Positions 45,920-56,092 of a stretch of DNA of 64,000 bases are shown in pieces. The notes beneath the pieces are model-generated. The model did not search any database and was not told the DNA's origin. It saw only the letters and a program-made list of their open reading frames with translations. The first letter of the stretch is position 1. Every line of letters begins with the position of its first letter. The position numbers and the translations under genes were made by a program. The DNA is from Symbiodinium natans (lineage: Eukaryota > Sar > Dinophyceae > Suessiales > Symbiodiniaceae): NCBI GenBank assembly GCA_905221605.1, contig CAJNDS010002323.1, positions 394,501 to 458,500 of the forward strand, written 5' to 3'.

Positions 45920-47174
45920 CGCTGTCAGACGGAGCGGCAGGGCGATTTTAGCAGGTGCCAGCTACGAACTTGACCAAACAAAAACTTCAGACAGGTTCTT
46001 TTGAGGCAAACCAAAGCCGCTGACCTAAACTCTGGCCCCGAAAACTGCTTGGTTCGCGGATGTCCATGCCGAGAAGCCCAGGAAAGCTTGTGCCCGTCAG
46101 CCCGTTTATTGCCCGTGTGTACCTTCATCCAAGGAAACCACAGGGAGTGCCCCCTAAGCCTAAATTGCCGCCAGAGCTGCCTTGCTCTTCTTGTTCGCCT
46201 TCTTCGCCTCCCGGACAGATGGAGGAACGCAAGGGGCCCAAACTAGCAGTGTATTGGGATGGACACTGCGTTGCTTCTTATTGATGTTCTGGGTAGCATG
46301 GTTGCGAATACTTTTGCTGTGTTGTTGATGACTGTTATCATCAATTATCGCCATCATCTTCATCATTTTCATTTGACTACTATCGCTATGTGCGCTATGG
46401 TTATGTCTGTGGGTCATCGTTAATGTTTTGCTGGTCCTGGAATAGCTGCTTAAAGCCGGCCTTTATGTTTCCTAGAATCCGCGCCAGCTTTCGTTGTCTC
46501 TTCCGTGCCCCTCGAATCGAAAAATGACATGAAACATACGAAATGCGCATAGGAAGAAGACTGGTCAGAGTAGTCCTCTCCCACCTTTTCCTCTTCTTCT
46601 TCTGCTCTATCTGACCTTCTTGCGGATTCACAAAGGCCATATGCACTATGTAGCTTGCTTTTGTTTTCCTGACGATCCTATCCTGTCCCCCCCCCCTATT
46701 CCTCTTCTGCAATTCCATCTGACCTTCTTGTTGATTCACACACGCAATACACACCATATGTCTTATGGATGCAATGGGCCCTGTACCCTAGAGGCCATAT
46801 ATAAGTTGGGTGTACACGAAGATTCTCTAATTAACAAAATTGGGCCATTTGGTGGTGAAACACGAAGATTTTCCACAACCTTTGAGCAACATGTTCGGAC
46901 AATTCCGCCCCATATGCCCCATGCGAACAACCCGACAAGGAAAGTTGGCAGTGTAAACGTGGATCCGGACCTCCAGAGCTATCCAACACACGCGATTGGG
47001 AGAAGAAGAACATGCGAACGGCAAATTCTGAGCAACATGATTTTGAGATCAAAAAGACGCGCGAACGTGCGCTCATACAAATCAAGGTCCCCGCAAAAAC
47101 CTCAAACATACCCCAAAGGCTTGATAGGCCTATAGGTCGAAGCATCGACTTTGCGTGTTGGAAACGGTACATTT
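45920..47174. other. Intergenic 5' of the ankyrin gene, with a direct duplication
   Basis: TCTGACCTTCTTGCGGATTCACA (46608-46630) recurs as TCTGACCTTCTTGTTGATTC (near 46719), each preceded by a CCTCTTCT-rich stretch and followed by a CATATG-containing segment. A CAT/ATC-rich run lies at about 46320-46400. The plus-strand frame at 46620-47135 has no recognisable domain and is probably spurious. Confidence 0.5.
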
Positions 47175-47277
47175 CATAGTTGCTGAGTTCATAGGCCCCA
47201 AACAAAGTGTACACTTTCAGTTCCATAGGGATTATAGTATCCCAAAAAGTGTAAAGTGTACCCACTCAGCTACTAAG
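47175..47277. mobile_element. Inverted-repeat element, CTTAGTAGC family, copy a
   Basis: Ends ATAGTTGCTGAGTTCATAGG and, at the right, CCCACTCAGCTACTAAG. Inner arms GTGTACACTTT and AAAGTGTAC pair, and the centre GGGATTATAGTATCCC is itself palindromic. The same plan recurs at 48725-48840 and 50725-50827 with different but still complementary arms. Confidence 0.72.
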
Positions 47278-47540
47278 ATTTTGAGGACAACGCGCGCGAC
47301 CCAGGTCGGCCACGACCTAGGTCGGCCGGGCTCTGAAAAAATCCGCTTTGAGATGACAAGACGTAGGAACGCGCGCTCAGACCGCGATCTGTGGCTCAAG
47401 GTCGTCTTGCGCCGTTCAAGAATGGCCCCCTCCCTGATTATTGAACCATTCAATTCTGAGACCCTGCCGCCCCCCAAGCCCTGTGAAGCTAGCTTTCGCG
47501 GTCATGAAGGCATGTATATGAGCACGATGCAGCTCTATTG
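47278..47540. other. Intergenic with a diverged duplication
   Basis: TTTGAGATGACAAGACGTAG plus GAACGCGCGCTCAG (about 47347-47382) resembles TTTGAGATCAAAAAGACGCG plus CGAACGTGCGCTCA (about 47042-47077), an older local duplication. No gene supported. Confidence 0.45.
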
Positions 47541-47764
47541 TTATGTTAGCGTGTCCTGTTCTTGTCGCAGGCGAGGGTGCTTGGAGGCTCTGGCTTGTGG
47601 GGATGGGTGGGAAGAATGTGAATCCCCATCAAGCCTGAGATGAAGAAAACCTGAGACGTGTGCCTCTTGAGCCCACTCCTGCAAAAGTCTCCACAAGCCC
47701 GAGACCAAATCAACACCTAACTGGGTTTGCCAGGCGGGCAACGGGTAATCTTCACGTCCGGCTT
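47541..47764 (-). CDS. Possible terminal exon, unassigned
   Basis: The last part of a minus-strand frame is protein-like: YPLPAWQTQLGVDLVSGLWR, LLQEWAQEAHVSGFLHLRLD and SQARASKHPRLRQEQDTLT-type residues before a TAG-type stop at 47541. Upstream the frame continues into heptamer-derived sequence, so the true exon is probably limited to this stretch; the acceptor was not fixed. No family recognised. Confidence 0.3.
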
Positions 47765-48724
47765 TGACTGGGTATTGAAGTCCCAAAAGCCTTATGAAGT
47801 TTTTCGGGTAACTTCTACCCGGACCCCGAACCCCTTCACGCAAAACCTTGTAAACCCAACAAAAAAAAGGTACGAATCTCATGAACTCAAAAAACAACCT
47901 CGAACTCCAAACGCTCCCGAAACCCCCCAACAAAACCCAAAACCTAACCCTTTTTACCCGAACTGAGCCTACAACCTTCAAGGGCCTACACAGGACATCC
48001 TTCAACCTGCACCCGAAAGCCCCTAAACTGAACCCCGAGGCCCACAACGAAAACCCTGCAAAAAAACAGAGTGCAGACCCCAAACCTGAAACCTTTGCTT
48101 GCCTGGATCAGCTCTTGCTGTCCATGAGCAAAGCTGCAAGCGCTGCCCAGTTCACACTTGCCTTTGTGGGGGGGGGGGGGGGGGGGGTGAAGAGCGTTTG
48201 GGGCTCAGAGGGTTTGCTTAGGGTTTTGGAGGGTCTCATGGGTAAGTACTGCTTATGTTGGTCCACGTGCTGAAGCCAGTTTGTTCTCGCGAATTTGTGT
48301 AGGCAGCACGGCGTGGCGCCAGCTGTTATGCCCAGAATGCCAATTCAACAAGCATAGCTGAGGCCTTCGGGTTTAGAATGCGGGGGAAGAGCTCTGCGAG
48401 GAGCGTTGCAGGTTTTGGAACAAAGCGGCGACTCGGCGGGGAGCGTGCGACGCAGAAACAGGTGCTTCGCGAGGATCGTTCCGAGGCGACTTTGGCGCGA
48501 GCACGGTCCAAGTTCCAAGGGCGACGATGTTTCGCACTTTGCGTCACGAGACTGGGGCGGCAGCGTGATGTCGAACACTGCGAACAAGGCGCGCACGAGG
48601 GAGTCTAAAACAAACCCGTACGCCTTTGCTATCTTCGGGTTCAGACGTATTATAGGGTCTTCACTGCCCTGAAACCCTCAAACTGAAACCCCAACAACCC
48701 AAATCCCAAAAGCCCCAAAACCCC
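47765..48724. other. Intergenic with poly-G; GC-rich unique segment
   Basis: Heptamer-like C-rich sequence at about 47830-48070, a poly-G run of about 20 at about 48167-48187, then a GC-rich heptamer-free segment (48370-48610) open on both strands (plus: KQVLREDRSEATLARARSKF). The coding strand is undecided and I do not call a gene. Confidence 0.4.
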
Positions 48725-48840
48725 CTTAGTAGCCCCCAGAAACCATATGTTTATCAGGGTACCCTTTTTTGGTTGGCTACACTACAAGGGAACCCAGAAC
48801 ACAAAAAAAAAAAGGTAAAGGGTACCACTGGGCTACCAAG
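48725..48840. mobile_element. Inverted-repeat element, CTTAGTAGC family, copy b
   Basis: Ends CTTAGTAGCCC and GGGCTACCAAG are complementary, and inner arms GGGTACCCTTTTTT and AAAGGGTACC pair. An A run of about 11 lies before the right arm. Confidence 0.72.
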
Positions 48841-48972
48841 CCCCAAATCCCTGGACCCCAGGATGCTGAGCCAAGCGCCAGCCATGAAATTCTTGCAGAT
48901 GCGGGTCTTTGAAAAGTCTGGCCTCGGGGCTTTATGGTCGGGCCTTGGAAGCGTACACCCTACATCCTAAGG

Positions 48973-49036
48973 TCCTAAACCCTAAACCCTAAACCCTAAA
49001 CCCTAAACCCTAAACCCTAAACCCTAAACCCTAAAC
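48973..49036. repeat. Perfect CCCTAAA array
   Basis: About nine perfect tandem heptamers in the C-rich orientation. Confidence 0.97.
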
Positions 49037-49238
49037 CTCAAACCTCGGTTTGAGTTTTAGGGGCTTGGGTGTGTAGGGCTCCTGCTGCTTTTGACCAAGA
49101 CCCGAAAATGTCGTTCGTTCCTTCCTTTGGGAGCTCTAGGGGTTAAAGGGTTTTAACCCAGCCTAGAACCCCCCATCGTAGCCCCTCGCCCAGACCAAAA
49201 ACTGGCAGGTGTCAGGTGTTCACCTGGCGCGCCCTGGA

Positions 49239-49377
49239 CAGAGAGAGAAAGAGAGAAAGAGAGAAAGAGAGAAAGAGAGAAAGAGAGAAAGAGAGAAAGA
49301 GAGAAAGAGAGAAAGAGAGAAAGAGAGAAAGAGAGAAAGAGAGAAAGAGAGAAAGAGAGAAAGAGAGAAAGAGAGAG
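49239..49377. repeat. GAGAGAAA microsatellite
   Basis: About seventeen perfect copies of the 8-bp unit GAGAGAAA: a homopurine plus strand able to form triplex or H-DNA. The frames (Arg-Glu-Lys, or Ser-Leu-Phe on the other strand) are artefacts. Confidence 0.97.
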
Positions 49378-49753
49378 TTTAGCGTCTGGGTGATTAAGCT
49401 TTACTGGGTTCACGGTTTCGGGGTTTGGGGGTTAAGGTTACGGTTAGGCTTGGTGCAAGACTTGCAGCGCGGTACAGCCCTCCCGCCGCAGCCTGGCATC
49501 TTCTAGCTGCCCTTTGCGCAGCGTCGCAGCCTCCAGGTCCATGTCGTCTGAGACACTCTGGCCAGCTTACCTTATCATTATTCTGGTTGTTTCATTATGT
49601 TTATTCTTCTTCTTCTTCCGGTGTCCTCGTGGCTTTCACCACGCCTGCCTTGGCTTCCGGCCAGCCGCGTGATCATCGCGAGGCAAGTCGCACATCTCGG
49701 CTTGACTCCCGTTTGCGAAGACGGTCCAGCATCGGTGTCACGTGACACTTCAG

Positions 49754-49895
49754 TTGCCATTCTCAGAAGACGAATCGCGATCTTCCTCCGGGAACCTGGC
49801 GCATTCCGAAATCGACCATGATGGCGACGAAGCTCAAGACAAAGAAGCCGCTACGAAAACCTGTCTGCACGCCGACTATGACGGAGACCCAGAAT
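49754..49895 (+). CDS. Possible exon, acidic, unassigned
   Basis: A CAG (49751-49753) opens a plus-strand frame LPFSEDESRSSSGNLAHSEI then DHDGDEAQDKEAATKTCLHA and DYDGDPE, ending at a GTGAGT donor (49896). The acidic, Ser-rich composition suggests a disordered segment. No family recognised. Confidence 0.33.
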
Positions 49896-50159
49896 GTGAG
49901 TTCAGCCCATGGGTTGTGAGTTGGATCAAATCTTCACCTTAACGCCCTAGAGCTTAAAACCTCCGAACCCCTAAGCCCTAAAGCGCACCAAGTCGACTAA
50001 ATCAGCCCTATAGTCCGCAAGCCCTAAGAAGGGATTTTATACAGTAGCCCAAAAACTATCGCCGCATCGTTAGGGTACATGTCGTTCGGGAACACCCACC
50101 ACCTTCCAAGCCAAGCCGCATCTCCTTCAAGTCGATCCTCGGGCGTCGAGACTGCTTCG
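49896..50159. other. Intergenic or intron
   Basis: Unique sequence with a few CCCTAA words; nothing recognised. Confidence 0.4.
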
Positions 50160-50253
50160 ATTTGGGGTTTTAGGGTTTGGGGTTTGGGGTTTAGGGTTTA
50201 GGGTTTAGGGTTTAGGGTTTAGGGTTTAGGGTTTAGGGTTTAGGGTTTAGGGA
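50160..50253. repeat. TTTAGGG array
   Basis: About thirteen heptamers, the last ten perfect TTTAGGG, in the opposite orientation to the array at 48973-49036 only 1.2 kb away. Confidence 0.97.
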
Positions 50254-50724
50254 TACGAGGACTTCGGAAGTATGTTGTGCTTCTCTGCCTTCGACGCATG
50301 GGAGTGCTCCAAGGCACGTACACCCCCCAACCCCCCATCTTGAGCACCCTCGGCCCCCGAAACCCTGAAACCCCAAAAGCCTTGGTCTTGTCAGCTCTAA
50401 ATCGGACAACGAGGAGGCAGGGAGGCAGCTGCAGCATGCACGGGTTTTAGGGTGTCTGGCATAAAAACCCCTAAACTCTAAACCCTAAACCCTAAACCCT
50501 AAAGGGCTTAGAGCTAAGGGATGCTGGCTTGGAGTTGGCGGGTTTCGGGTTCAGGTGCTCCAAGTTGCACCTTACACCTTCGCCAGAGGGCCATTTCGTA
50601 GTTCTACTCTGGAAGTGAGTACCTGGGCACCTGGCTAGTGCGGTTTCTGAGTAGCTGCGAACTTCTTTGGGCCGAGGGTCACCGCAGATCAGAGGGCAAA
50701 CCAGAAAATGAGCCTACACCCTCT

Positions 50725-50827
50725 CTTAGTTGTCCAGAAACCTGGGGGAACTAAAGGTTAACCTTTGGGATTATAAGGGGATTAGATTACCCCAAAAAGG
50801 TTAAACGTTACCTACTCTACTACTAGG
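50725..50827. mobile_element. Inverted-repeat element, CTTAGTAGC family, copy c
   Basis: Left CTTAGTTGTCCAG and right CTACTCTACTACTAGG ends; inner arms GGTTAACCTTTGGG and AAAAAGGTTAAACG pair around GGGATTATAAGGGG ... ATTACCCC. Confidence 0.68.
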
Positions 50828-50867
50828 CTACAAAGCCTCTAGCCTGAAATCAACAGCCCAGCCGCTC

Positions 50868-50955
50868 GCTGTGAGCGAAGTTGCAAGCCGAGCCCCTCTT
50901 GCAGGCCCCAACCTCAGGAAACGAGTCGCGGATCTTGAGTGGGTGATCGGGCCTA
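50868..50955 (+). CDS. Possible short exon, unassigned
   Basis: After CAACAG the plus frame reads PLAVSEVASRAPLAGPNLRK, then RVADLEWVIGPIWV before a TAG formed by a heptamer. Protein-like but only about 30 codons, with no donor fixed. Confidence 0.22.
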
Positions 50956-51859
50956 TCTGGGTTTAGGGTGGAGGGCTTCGGGCAGCCCTCTTAGCCTCTT
51001 CTGATGGACTCAGAATGCGGAAGGCTTGCTGACATCCGGTCGCCAAGTCGCCATACCCTACCTGCAAGCCTCACATACCCTGAAGAGCCCAAGCCCAAAA
51101 TGAACCATACAACTCAATCAAAGCCTTGAAGCTTCAGCCACGGCAGATTGTGGGGTGCAGGGTTTTCCCTGCTTGTTCTGCCGTACTCCTTCCTAAGGGT
51201 TCAATTGCGATGATGTTCACCCTAAAACCCCTAAACCCTGATCCCTGAACCTAAAAAATCTGTGAGCGTCGCCTCGAAGAGCTTTGGGATCCGGGGTGTA
51301 GGGCCTTAGCCCATATAAGACCTGAACCCTAAACTTTGCAAGGCCTACACGCCCTTCAATCCTACAAAGCTCAACCTAACCCTAAACCCTAAACCCAAAA
51401 CCCTAAACCCTGGACGCGCAACCTAGAGCCCGGCTCCGTCGGGCTCGTTTGCCCACAGCTGTTCTTTGTTTGACGCGGAGGAGCACGGTATTTACGAAAC
51501 GAAATGGTGGTTGGCTGCATGAGAAGCACGTGGTTGGGAGTGTTCTACTTTTCTCAAAGAATGCTTCTCAAAGAACTCTACAAACCGGAGGTTGGTGCTC
51601 CCCTCAACCCTAAACCCTAAACCCTAAATGATCAACCCTCTGGCCCACTGCGGGCATGGAGCTCATGCATTTTAGAACGGCTGGTAAACCCTAAACCCTA
51701 AAACCCTAAACCCTAAACCCTTAAACCCTCAAACCCTAAACCCTTAAACCCTAAGGCCAAACCCTGTAGACCCAAAAACTCAGGTGATCTCGGCTGCCAA
51801 GCCAAGTTGAAGCTGCAGAGCCTCGTCTGCTTGTAAAACCTCCGGGGCTGGGTTTGGGG
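50956..51859. other. Intergenic with CCCTAAA clusters
   Basis: CCCTAAA runs at about 51220-51245, 51375-51412, 51605-51630 and 51685-51755. No gene supported. Confidence 0.55.
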
Positions 51860-51966
51860 TTTAGGGTTTCAGGGGCTTTAGGGTTAAGGGTTTAGGGTTT
51901 AGGGTTTTGGGTTTAGGGTTTAGGGTCTAGGGTTTAGGGTTTGGGGCTTGGGGTTTAGGGTTTCAG
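51860..51966. repeat. TTTAGGG array
   Basis: About fourteen heptamers including TTAAGGG, TTTTGGG and TTTGGGG variants. Confidence 0.92.
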
Positions 51967-51981
51967 GGGGCCTGGGGAAGC

Positions 51982-52120
51982 AGGGAGATTATGGCGCAGT
52001 CATGCCCCTGCAGCCTTTGTTCTCCATCTGCCGGGGGTGGTCTACAAGGACTTGGGATTTGGGGACGCGGACTCGAAAGTTGTCGCATTTGCCGACGGAT
52101 CCTCAACGATGAGGGTCTAG
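51982..52120 (+). CDS. Possible exon, unassigned
   Basis: A plus-strand frame after an AG near 51981 reads HAPAAFVLHLPGVVYKDLGF then GDADSKVVAFADGSSTMRV before a TAG within a heptamer. Balanced residue use and alternating hydrophobicity suggest real protein. The donor is not fixed and no family is recognised. Confidence 0.33.
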
Positions 52121-52873
52121 GGTTTAGGGCAACCAACAACGATGCTCCCTTCTGTGAGGTCACGTGCCTATCTCATGCATGAGGCTGTGGGCCCAGGAGT
52201 AGTACAACGGCAGCTGCATTTTGGAACACAGACACAGCCGTTGGAGAATCGGCAACCCTTCAGTCTAGGGCTTAGAGCTTAGGGCGCGGAACTCGAGTCA
52301 AGCCGACCCAGTTGATACCCAGCGCCTCTTCTTGCTCTTCCAAGCCTCAAGGTTTTGTGCTGTTGTTTGCGGTCCTTTAGTTCCTAAACCCTGAACCCCG
52401 TGCAGCTGGTGGCTTCCCGGAAGCTTTTAGATCCCAGAGGAGATAGGGATTTAAAACGGGGGTTTAGGACTTTGGGGTATATCGAGGAAGCTAACCCCTA
52501 AGCACTATCGGAATCGCCGCAGTCCACATGCCCGTAAACAAGTTCAGAGTAGCTTAGATGATCTCGGATCCCTCCCTTGAACAAAATTGTATTGCAACGG
52601 AAGAACTCAAGATCGGAGCAAAAGCCTACAGCGAATGTAAACTCGAAATCGGACTGCTGCCTCCATTGATCCCTTTTATTTTTTGATCCTGCAATTGCGG
52701 GGGGGGGGGGGGGGGGGGGGTGGTCCCAGGCAACCCGAAGAGAAAAATGTACACCGCAGTCATCAACACTCCCTGCCTTTCTCCATCAATACCTGACCCT
52801 GGGCACCTAGCGGAATGCCTGGATTTAGGGAAGGTTCCCAAGGTTCGGGATTCTGGTTTTCGGGTTTAGGGTC
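52121..52873. other. Intergenic with poly-G
   Basis: Unique sequence with a poly-G run of about 21 at about 52699-52720. No gene supported. Confidence 0.5.
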
Positions 52874-52960
52874 GGGATGTCCCCCCTTATACTAACAGTC
52901 CCTAGTAGGGATTATAGTACCCCCTTACCATAGCTCTTAGTATGAGGGGGAACAGCCCAA
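52874..52960. mobile_element. MITE, second member of the GGGATG family
   Basis: Left end GGGATGTCCCCCCTTATAC; the right end's complement is GGGCTGTTCCCCCTCATAC. The host GTTTAGGGTC (52864-52873) is repeated after the element (52962-52971), consistent with a 10-bp target-site duplication inside a heptamer-containing target. The core TAGTAGGGATTATAGTACCCCC is partly palindromic. Related to 32221-32310. Confidence 0.85.
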
Positions 52961-53148
52961 GGTTTAGGGTCTCGTACCCTGAGCAATCGCAACAGGACGA
53001 GGCGCCGCCGCGGACTCCGGAGCAGCATCTGCAATGAGAACGGGTGCCATGACGAGGACCTTTTCTTTAGAAATCAGCGCCCCGCCCCCCATTTAATATT
53101 TCGGGTGCCCAACACAAAGGATAGTATACAGAGCTGACCATGTAGGAC

Positions 53149-53261
53149 TTAGGATTTCGGATGTGACTTTGAGCTTGCAGGCTGTTGCCGGACGGCTTGG
53201 GGTGTTTTTGCTTTCTTTGACTTGGCCTTCTTGGCCCCATTATGAGTCCCGACCCTACACT
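53149..53261 (-). CDS. C-terminal exon of a Lys-rich protein
   Basis: The minus-strand frame reads GTHNGAKKAKSKKAKTPQAV then RQQPASSKSHPKS and a TAA stop (53149-53151). The basic Lys/Ala/Ser tail resembles disordered C-termini. Possible acceptors are the AGs at about 53256-53262. No family can be named from this tail. Confidence 0.38.
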
Positions 53262-54086
53262 AGCGAAAAAAGCCCCAGCTGGCCCAAACCTTCTTAAACA
53301 AGAAGCTAGCAAAAAACAAGAACTAAGCCCCAAGCCCGAAACCCCGGAAACTCCACGCGAGCTTGGGGCTTAGGGGTTAGGACGGTGCAGGTAGAAGTGG
53401 AGAGAGGGCAGGTCGGCATAGTCGCAACGATGTTACCTTTCTGGTCCATGCTACCCAAGTTTACCAAATGGCCTCTTTTGCCTACACACGGTGAATGCAA
53501 AGTAAGCCAGATTGTGATGAGAAACTAAATGAACCATCACATGGCCTGTTTAGCTTGAATGGGTATTTGGGGTTCTTTGTGATCCAGTCATACTGGGACG
53601 AAAACGTGCCGATGAAAACCAAAACCAACCTAAAATCCGCACCCTTCCTTGTCTCAGGCCCCTGCAGAAAGGAAGGCTCGAAACTGTCCGAGGTAAGGTT
53701 CAGAGCTTTACTATAAATCACGTGCCTGAGCCTGAGCTGCCGCGTTCGGAAAAGAGTCTCGCCCAAGACTGCTGGGTTCCGAGGCTTAGCAAGACATAGG
53801 GCTTAGGGTAACAAAGCGAGGCGCTATGACCCCATTCAGGGTACGTAATCCCCAGTCATACCTGTGTGTCAGGAGACCCCAACTCAGTGCTCAAACTCTA
53901 ACCATGGACACGAAAGCCTAAACCCTCATCACTACGACCAAAGCCTCCAAGTCAACCCTGGAGCACTAGGGCTGTTGGTTAGAAATCACCTCGGGAAGTT
54001 GACTGGCGGTTTCATTGAGTCTTTGGTTTCTGGTCCAGCACCGTCAAGAAATGATATTGCGAGAGTGCAGTGCCGTAACTTTTCCC
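53262..54086. other. Intergenic
   Basis: Unique sequence, few heptamers. Short frames on both strands (53482-53766) show no domain. Confidence 0.45.
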
Positions 54087-54602
54087 TTAAACATGCTGCC
54101 TCTTCTGTCTCTGGGGCTTGGGTGCTTGGGTCGCGGCCCCTCCGATTCGAATGTGTTCATCTTCGGCGATGCAATAGCGAACGGGCCGATTCAGTCCAAC
54201 CGATGCGACCGCGAGCCAGAGCTGTGCATACTGCTCCCTCGTAGCCACAACCCACTGGGAGGCTTCACTCCCACCGTCCTCGCCGAGACCGATGAATTGT
54301 TCACGCTCCCAGAACTTCTGCAGAATGTCATGCTGCAGTGTGGAGCCAATCGGATACCGGGTCAGGATATCACCACACTGAAGCAAGTCACAGCCGCGTT
54401 GATAGCCACGCTCGAGCTTGCATTTTCGAGTGGGTGTGACGACTCGGATCATGAGATCGTCTTCGCCTTGCAGCACAATCGAGTACCAAGGCTCACATTC
54501 GGGAGCATAGCTGCTGGCGTCGCTGATCGCGCCGTCGTCGCCAGAAGTGTCCCCACCCGCAGCCCTAGGAAAGCCGCCTGCGTGTGGAGGCCCAGCTGCC
54601 AT
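54087..54602 (-). CDS. Hypothetical protein, 171 residues
   Basis: The longest convincing unassigned frame. From an ATG at 54602 it reads MAAGPPHAGGFPRAAGG, then an Asp/Ser-rich linker, then a well-ordered part: EPWYSIVLQGEDDLMIRVVT, RGYQRGCDLLQCGDILTRYP, DILQKFWEREQFIGLGEDGG, QYAQLWLAVASVGLNRPVRY, ending KPQRQKRQHV and a stop. The frame is open a further 15 codons upstream, so the start could instead be an acceptor (AG near 54617 or 54637). It has no signal peptide or membrane segment and no motif I can name. The reverse strand is also open, but residue patterning favours this strand. Confidence 0.5.
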   Translation of the reverse strand: MAAGPPHAGGFPRAAGGDTSGDDGAISDASSYAPECEPWYSIVLQGEDDLMIRVVTPTRKCKLERGYQRGCDLLQCGDILTRYPIGSTLQHDILQKFWEREQFIGLGEDGGSEASQWVVATREQYAQLWLAVASVGLNRPVRYCIAEDEHIRIGGAATQAPKPQRQKRQHV

Positions 54603-54639
54603 GTACTGCTGAGCGTTTGACTCTTGAGTCTCACTGGAT

Positions 54640-55157
54640 CGATCTTAGTAAGTACCTAGAAAACTTAGAAATGATAAACGAAGCTTTTCATCAACTTGTC
54701 ACGTAAGAGACAATGAACGACACTCCCATGGCAACAAAGGGGCAACAAGGATTGCCGTTCCGGCTTGATGTGGTGGCTGAAGGCGTGACAGGTCACGACG
54801 ATCGAACTTCAAAGGGTCCGCAAGCAGCGGGCCTAGAGTGGCAAAGAAAGGGGGCAGGTGGTGAACAGAAGATCCCTAATCTGGGCCCATAGGCCATGCG
54901 TACCAGACTACTGGACAAGGTTTCTGCTTGAACCCTCAACCCTAAACCCAAACCCTAAACCCTAGTCTATCTCAGTAGGGAGCATCTATGGTTTCGCCGT
55001 CTCGGGGCTCAAACTTGGTGAAAGTCGGGGGCTTAAGTGTCTAAAACCTAGTGCATTAGGAAGCTTAGGGTCAAGAGCGCACACGGTTGAGGCCGCTTTA
55101 GGGGCTGAGGGTTTTCGGGGTTTGGGGGGCTTACTTCGAGGGTCAGGGTTTTCATAA
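54640..55157. other. Intergenic
   Basis: Unique DNA with CCCTAAA words near 54935-54962. Nothing else seen. Confidence 0.5.
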
Positions 55158-55276
55158 TCAAGGCTTTCGGCGAACGGTGAGGTTTAACGATTCCTGAAGG
55201 TGACGATTCGTAGCATTCAGGAAAGCATTTTGCAAGCCTGCAAAATGTTGGGCAGCGCCAGGAAACGTATAGAAAG
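55158..55276 (-). CDS. Possible terminal exon, unassigned
   Basis: After AAG (55277-55279) the minus frame reads FYTFPGAAQHFAGLQNAFLN then ATNRHLQESLNLTVRRKP and a TGA at 55158. Amphipathic, helix-like. TGCAAAATG words recur within it. The overlapping alternative frame is Cys-rich and less likely. No family recognised. Confidence 0.3.
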
Positions 55277-55921
55277 CTTAGACCATGAGCTTCATCACCC
55301 TGAACCCGAAACCCTGGGCCCACAAACCTAACCCGTAACCTTCATCACATTGGTTGGTTCATTTTCGCCTGCGCGCTCAGAAAGCTGAGATCTTCAGCAG
55401 CTCCACCTGAACTTTTTGTGATTTAGTGGTTATGGGCTATGGGGTTTAGGGCTTGCAAGCAGTGGGAACTACAGGCCCCTATCATACCCCGAAATCTAAA
55501 AGGCGCGGCTGGGCTGGTCACGGCCCATACTGGGTTTAAGGCTCAGAGATTAGGGCTTAGGGCTGAGGCCCCTCGAGAATCCAACCGAATGCTCTGAATG
55601 CAGAAGAAAGGTGCTCTCTCATAAAAACCCTATGCATCCCAAAATACTCTGCTCCTATACCCGAACATGCCGGATGAAGCTTTTGAGGTCGAGGGTGTAC
55701 CCTTGCGTTTGGGTTTAGGGTTTGGGGGACGGGGGGGTTGGGGAGGGGAGGATTCAAGCTTAGAGGTTCAGAGCTGAGCTACGGAGCTTAAACCCTCTGA
55801 AAAAAGAAAAAACCTAGAAACCCCGACTCCTTAAACTTGAACGCTAAACCTAAACCTGAAGCAGGATAGGCTCCATTCACGGTTGTGGACGAAACTCCCA
55901 GCAGAGAAGCAGCGCTAACAA

Positions 55922-55972
55922 CAGGCGCAAGCCTCGAAAACGAGGTCCGTGTCGGGCGGGATCGACCCGCCT
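55922..55972. other. Two adjacent perfect hairpins
   Basis: CCTCG-AAAA-CGAGG (about 55932-55945) is followed closely by GGCGGG-ATCGA-CCCGCC (about 55955-55971). Two perfect stems in about 45 bp, in DNA without heptamers, look like a structured RNA, but no tRNA or snRNA could be built around them. Confidence 0.4.
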
Positions 55973-55984
55973 GCACCTCCAGTT

Positions 55985-56092
55985 AGGGTTTGGGGTTTGG
56001 GGTTTGGGGTTTGGGGTTTGGGGTTTGGGGTTTGGGGTTTGGGGTTTGGGGCTTGGGTTTTGGGGTTTGGGGTTTGGGGTTTAGGGTTTGGG
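55985..56092. repeat. TTTGGGG variant array
   Basis: About thirteen tandem TTTGGGG heptamers, a one-base variant (A to G) of TTTAGGG amplified locally, with one or two TTTAGGG at the edges. Confidence 0.95.

Noticed and set aside
47155-48273. Several 130-180 codon frames on both strands
   Set aside because: They cross inverted-repeat elements or heptamer DNA; only the 47541-47764 minus part remains protein-like.
48973-49036. True telomere or chromosome end
   Set aside because: The arrays are short, occur in both orientations, and have genes and other repeats on either side.
49216-49506. Arg/Glu/Lys-rich coiled-coil protein
   Set aside because: Direct translation of the GAGAGAAA microsatellite.
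55900-55990. tRNA gene
   Set aside because: A GGCGG...CCGCC arm resembles a T arm, but the loop does not fit and no acceptor, D or anticodon arms could be placed on either strand.
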